A stretch of 64,000 nucleotides of DNA. It comes from Roseateles sp. (GTDB lineage Bacteria; Pseudomonadota; Gammaproteobacteria; Burkholderiales; Burkholderiaceae). Within the stretch, counting starts at the first letter, position 1; every line of letters begins with the position of its first letter. The notes below the pieces were generated by a model. That model was not told where the DNA came from. It saw nothing but the letters and a program-made list of their open reading frames with translations, and did no database searches. Below are positions 62,001-64,000 of this stretch, piece by piece. The stretch is from positions 15,704-79,703 of the forward strand of contig JAFAMW010000067.1 in NCBI GenBank assembly GCA_019232985.1, written 5' to 3'. The position numbers were made by a program, and so were the translations under genes.

Positions 62001-62738
62001 GCGCAGGCTCGGCGTTTCGGCCTTGGCCAGCAGGGTCAGCATATGCAGGCGTTGCGGCACGGCGTCGGCGAGCAGGTGGGGGCGCACGGCCTCGACGTGC
62101 CGGTCGAGCGCCTGCGCGTAGCCGGACAGCTCGGCGACCATCTGCAGGCGTTGCTCGGCCCGGTGGGCCGAGCTCACCGGTGTGGCGAAGGCAGCCACGA
62201 GCAGGCTGGCCGGATCGAGGCCGCCCTCCTGCAGCATGGCCTCGATTTGCGCGGCCGAGATCCGGTGCGGTTTGGGGGACGCGCTGGACCAGCCGGTGAG
62301 GCTGAACCCGGCGGCGTGCATCATCAGCGCTTCGGGCCAGGTCGCGCCGTTGGGCATCTGGATCCGGCAGGCGCCCTTGATGTTCGCGACGCTCGCAGCG
62401 AGCAGCTTGGCCCAGCGCAGTGCCACGGCCGGCGCGAGCTCGTTGAAATGTTCGTAGACCTCCGGCAGCGCTTCGTTATTGCGCCCGTAGTGGTAGCCGC
62501 TCAGTTGGAGCTGCTGCGCGATCGCCTCGTTACTGGCGAACTCGGCGAGCATGGCCGGGCGATCCGCCTGCAGCACGAAGCCGATCGCGTCGCGCGCGAG
62601 GCCCGGGCGCCCCTTGGGCGGCGCGGCGGCATCGAGCGGGGCGAGCAGTTTTTCCAGGCGCTGCACCCAGACTTCGGGAACCCGATCGGGAATTTCGAGC
62701 GCTGAATTCCCGAGCAGCTTGGTAACCCACTGCAGCAT
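59013..62738 (-). CDS. yehI: DUF4132 domain protein, YehI/MolR-like
   Basis: 1241 residues, close to E. coli YehI (about 1210). The N-terminal two-thirds is alpha-helical with HEAT-like repeats, clearest in VRMLAAQWLGRLRHAPAVPA and LEKAVRKEKNDLAKGALLDA. The C-terminal DUF4132 core includes RAWPYADWRAYLFEHPVMRH, LVWVRVEGGEVVQAFRPLDD and HLLEAFALRGRALKLGYARG, and resembles the Trp-rich WGR neighbourhood of such proteins. It leads the operon; the ATG follows AGGGGGAAGA, with TATAGT about 45 bases upstream as a -10 candidate. Confidence 0.88.
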   Translation of the reverse strand: MLQWVTKLLGNSALEIPDRVPEVWVQRLEKLLAPLDAAAPPKGRPGLARDAIGFVLQADRPAMLAEFASNEAIAQQLQLSGYHYGRNNEALPEVYEHFNELAPAVALRWAKLLAASVANIKGACRIQMPNGATWPEALMMHAAGFSLTGWSSASPKPHRISAAQIEAMLQEGGLDPASLLVAAFATPVSSAHRAEQRLQMVAELSGYAQALDRHVEAVRPHLLADAVPQRLHMLTLLAKAETPSLRGLAPQLCQLATASSKQVRLAAEPLLRRCGEAVYAPLAELAAASKPEQRAQALSLSFRLASELGDTARMDWARQTAGADKAPSVQALIGEWQAAQAAKGAGADDYAYDTPVIDWSPAANRIDAGLLDTLWKDANAAIEKSNAQSREHQARMLANGHKFPLHQHQPFTSADIDALQRELDSATLEPSQRADARRRAWGHVAPGLIALAESGALTPVGAFKLLSFFGLANSNDGSLSVPARRVFDALHARTGRPTLLELAALLDGAGCDGKILLVDYCSSWHPFATTWPAADVWPYFASRLDWLVELLTNNPIKSYSFDKKGLYRALATLPSPPAVAVNALFGLALGPAKTDRLPAQEALHGLPGKETRIVEALDNGKAEVRMLAAQWLGRLRHAPAVPALEKAVRKEKNDLAKGALLDALQQLGQAVEKYLDRDALGTEATKSLAKGLPKELDWFPWQALPGVRWADGQGPVSADIVKWMLVQAVKQKQPEPNAVLRKYCAMFDARDREALGQFVLEAWLQEDVRPITPDEALERARAAAQSTQQSMSRYPQYYQDDPKLGMSLEQLIAAYLPAQLRQPAGSATGSKGLLAIAAACAAERAAAPTQRFLKEWYGSRASQGKALIAMLAWIEHPSATQLMLAIGSRFRTRSFQEEATRQAEALAERKGWSLAELADRTIPSAGFDEAGALELSYGPRAFEARLLPDFRVELFNPEGKKIAALPEPRQDDDADAAKQAKKAFSAARKELKSIVDLQTDRLYEALCTERAWPYADWRAYLFEHPVMRHLVQRLVWVRVEGGEVVQAFRPLDDGTLSSCDDDAVTLPETATVRLAHDSLLGGEAVAAWQQHLVDYEVKPLFQQLGKGRYALPAELARADQILDFKGHLLEAFALRGRALKLGYARGPAEDGGWFHVYEKRFPTLGLQAVIEFTGNPLPEENRSVALLNLSFASSQAGGEQRGRIALSQVPAVLLSECYNDLRLIAAEGTGFDPAWEKKSEY

Positions 62739-62813
62739 TCTTCCCCCTTGCGCGCCGTCTTGGACAAATTGGCGCGCCGACTATATCGACTGCCTCGGGG
62801 ATGGCGATGGGGC

Positions 62814-63180
62814 CTATTCACCTGGGCCGGCGGGTCGGCTCACGTCCGTGGCTTTGGCGAGGGCACGCACTGCTGGCAGGTACTTTCCGAGGATCTCGAC
62901 CATTGTTCTTGCGTCGGCCTTCGATAGCGGCGGAAACGGCGATCGATAGGACGTCTCATTGCGTCTGCCATGTGCGCGAACGACGGCGGCCATTTCGGGC
63001 GCGGCTAGCCCCAATTCCGCGCTGACGAGCTGGATCGCCAGCGCGCGGCCGGATTCCTTGGTGCGCACCTGATGGAACTCGAGCACGGCCTGGACGAGCT
63101 GGTGATAGCCCTCGTATGCGTTCGTGAAGATCTGCAGGGGCTCGGTGGCTATCCGGGACCTAAAGATCGCCTCCGCCGTC
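62814..63180 (-). pseudogene. gene lacking its 5' end, unknown family
   Basis: An open frame starts near 63180 and ends at 62814 with normal protein-like content: TAEAIFRSRIATEPLQIFTN, AYEGYHQLVQAVLEFHQVRT, KESGRALAIQLVSAELGLAA and SKADARTMVEILGKYLPAVR. There is no ATG in the well-formed part; the first usable start is GTG at 63086, which would cut off coding-looking residues. Upstream the frame stops at once in AT-rich repeat DNA. The simplest reading is a gene truncated by insertion of a mobile element. The family is not recognised. Confidence 0.5.
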
Positions 63181-63193
63181 GGATCTTTTCACT

Positions 63194-63245
63194 ATCTGTG
63201 TCAGCAGTTTTTCACCTACCTGGCACAGATTTCACTTTCTGTGTC
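63194..63245. repeat. cluster of three CTGTGT-type repeats, possible element end
   Basis: ATCTGTGTC (63194-63202) and TTCTGTGTC (63237-63245) are direct copies; GGCACAGAT (63222-63230) is an inverted copy of the first with one mismatch. Multiple short transposase-site repeats near a boundary are typical of IS21-like ends, but no transposase is in the window. Confidence 0.4.
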
Positions 63246-63572
63246 TCCCGTAGTGCGCCAAATTAGTTGCTCTGGCACGGAAAGCGGATCAAGGACTTGG
63301 CGGGTCCTCCGCCACAGGGTCCGAGGGGCCTGTGTCGAAGTTCATGCGACTGGCCTACGTCCGCGCCACAGTTCCTGCACAAGCACAGAGCCCGGTCAGC
63401 AATGGCGGGTTCTAGGGCGCCCAGGAGTGCCCTGAAGGCTGATGTCGAGGGGAGTCCAGGCGGGGCCTGGCGCGAGCGCAACACGCTCAAGGCTCGAGCG
63501 CCATCGGCAGCTCAATGTCCGGCGCAAGGTGCCGACGCTATGGGGACCACACTCCCCATAGGAGGAGCGGTC

Positions 63573-63995
63573 ATGGCACAAGCAACCTGTGCATCGTGCG
63601 CCCGCCTCTTCACGGTTCGGCCGCAGTCGCCGAGGCAGACCTTCTGCTCCGATCCCGAGTGCCAGCGTCGGCGTCGACGGGCCTGGAACCAGCACAAGCT
63701 GGCCACGGACCCGGACTACCGGGCGAACCAACTGGCGGCCGAGCAGGCCTGGCACGCCCGCAACCCAGATTACTGGCATTTCTACCGGCTGCGGCGCAAA
63801 CACCCCGTCGGCGCCGGCCCGCACGCGTCGCCCCGAGCAACAAGTGACGCGTCATTTTGCGGGGCGGATGCCGCGGCTGGCCTGTGCTGGATCGAGATCC
63901 ACACGCCTGGTGCCACTGGGTGCGCGCAGGCCTGGCGCGTCGAGCTCACGGTGAAGCCGCAGCCGGCGCGTGCAACAAGGGACGCGTGCAAATAG
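63573..63995 (+). CDS. small Cys-rich zinc-binding protein, likely mobile-element cargo
   Basis: 140 residues with a strong ribosome site (GGAGGA at 63561-63566). TCASCARLFTVRPQSPRQTF and CSDPECQRRRRRAWNQHKLA give a C-x2-C ... C-x4-C zinc ribbon followed by a basic patch; ATDPDYRANQLAAEQAWHAR and NPDYWHFYRLRRKH continue. The last 60 residues are less ordered. I associate similar proteins with transposon neighbourhoods, which is memory and not a search result. It is not obviously a transposase. The stop is five bases before the window end. Confidence 0.6.
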   Translation: MAQATCASCARLFTVRPQSPRQTFCSDPECQRRRRRAWNQHKLATDPDYRANQLAAEQAWHARNPDYWHFYRLRRKHPVGAGPHASPRATSDASFCGADAAAGLCWIEIHTPGATGCAQAWRVELTVKPQPARATRDACK

Positions 63996-64000
63996 AGGAC

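Larger units (their letters stand above)
62739..63572. other. 834-base region without an intact gene
   Basis: It contains the DUF4132 promoter side, the truncated gene (62814-63180), an AT-rich stretch with repeated CTGTG motifs (63194-63245) and then about 300 bases up to 63572 with no reading frame I trust. GC drops noticeably between 63180 and 63270. Confidence 0.5.

Noticed and set aside
63263..63490. A 75-codon minus-strand frame with a CLCRNC motif
   Set aside because: It has no ribosome site and lies in the poorly coding stretch before the Cys-rich gene; I could not support it as a gene.

Overview
The window is high-GC bacterial chromosome with dense, short-gapped genes. Gene families and architecture fit a betaproteobacterium, most likely a Burkholderiales member: QueE with a CX14CX2C cluster loop, an HNH-like protein of a type common in that order, ClC and HPP-CBS partners, many WYL, LysR and MarR regulators, OmpW and a TonB receptor. 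The taxonomic call is inference; no rRNA or tRNA gene was seen.

Layout. 1-5.5 kb: end of a SpoVR/YcgB gene, cobalamin adenosyltransferase, WYL regulator, HNH-like protein, GNAT, DEDDh exonuclease and MazG-like pyrophosphohydrolase. 5.9-9.6 kb: GDSL lipoprotein plus OmpW, then queE and an unusual three-domain QueD. 9.7-12.1 kb: DGPF/YCII protein plus an ECF42 sigma factor behind a matching ECF42-type promoter, with a DUF2242 lipoprotein converging on it. 12.2-18.1 kb: anion permease, MarR with a perfect 17-bp operator, ClC channel, HPP-CBS protein, Crp/Fnr regulator and a small membrane protein. 18.2-25.2 kb: DipZ-like thioredoxin, epoxide-hydrolase-like enzyme divergent from LysR, glyoxalase-type protein, Tat-exported phosphoesterase and CPA2 antiporter. 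25.4-29.8 kb: Phd/PIN toxin-antitoxin pair, flavin-dependent halogenase, VOC protein, second WYL regulator and a DUF1579-like protein.

30.1-40.6 kb is one apparent transcription unit: TonB-dependent receptor, alpha/beta hydrolase, PAS-type sigma-54 activator, a complete Liv-type ABC importer and a second alpha/beta hydrolase. It starts with a -24/-12 promoter preceded by two tandem 17-bp activator-like sites. It reads as an inducible scavenging system: outer-membrane entry, periplasmic capture, inner-membrane import and two hydrolases, switched by its own activator. The substrate cannot be read from sequence.

40.6-43.0 kb: YghU-type GST and photolyase. 43-50 kb: a stress or envelope signalling island (histidine kinase, REC-only regulator, two BON lipoproteins, LuxR-type regulator, AsmA protein) whose intergenic regions share a TAGGA-N4-TCCTA dyad. 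50-52 kb: peptidase E, DsrE-like, HEPN-like and DUF427 genes.

52.2-62.7 kb is a five-gene minus-strand operon (DUF4132, MoxR AAA+, DUF5682, VWA, SWIM) matching the E. coli yehI-yehL-yehM-yehP-yehQ set, a MoxR-VWA chaperone-like system of unresolved function and the best candidate for a poorly described system here. Beyond it, 62.8-64.0 kb, a gene lacking its 5' end abuts an AT-rich stretch of repeated CTGTG motifs and a small Cys-rich zinc-binding protein, which suggests the edge of a mobile element running off the window.
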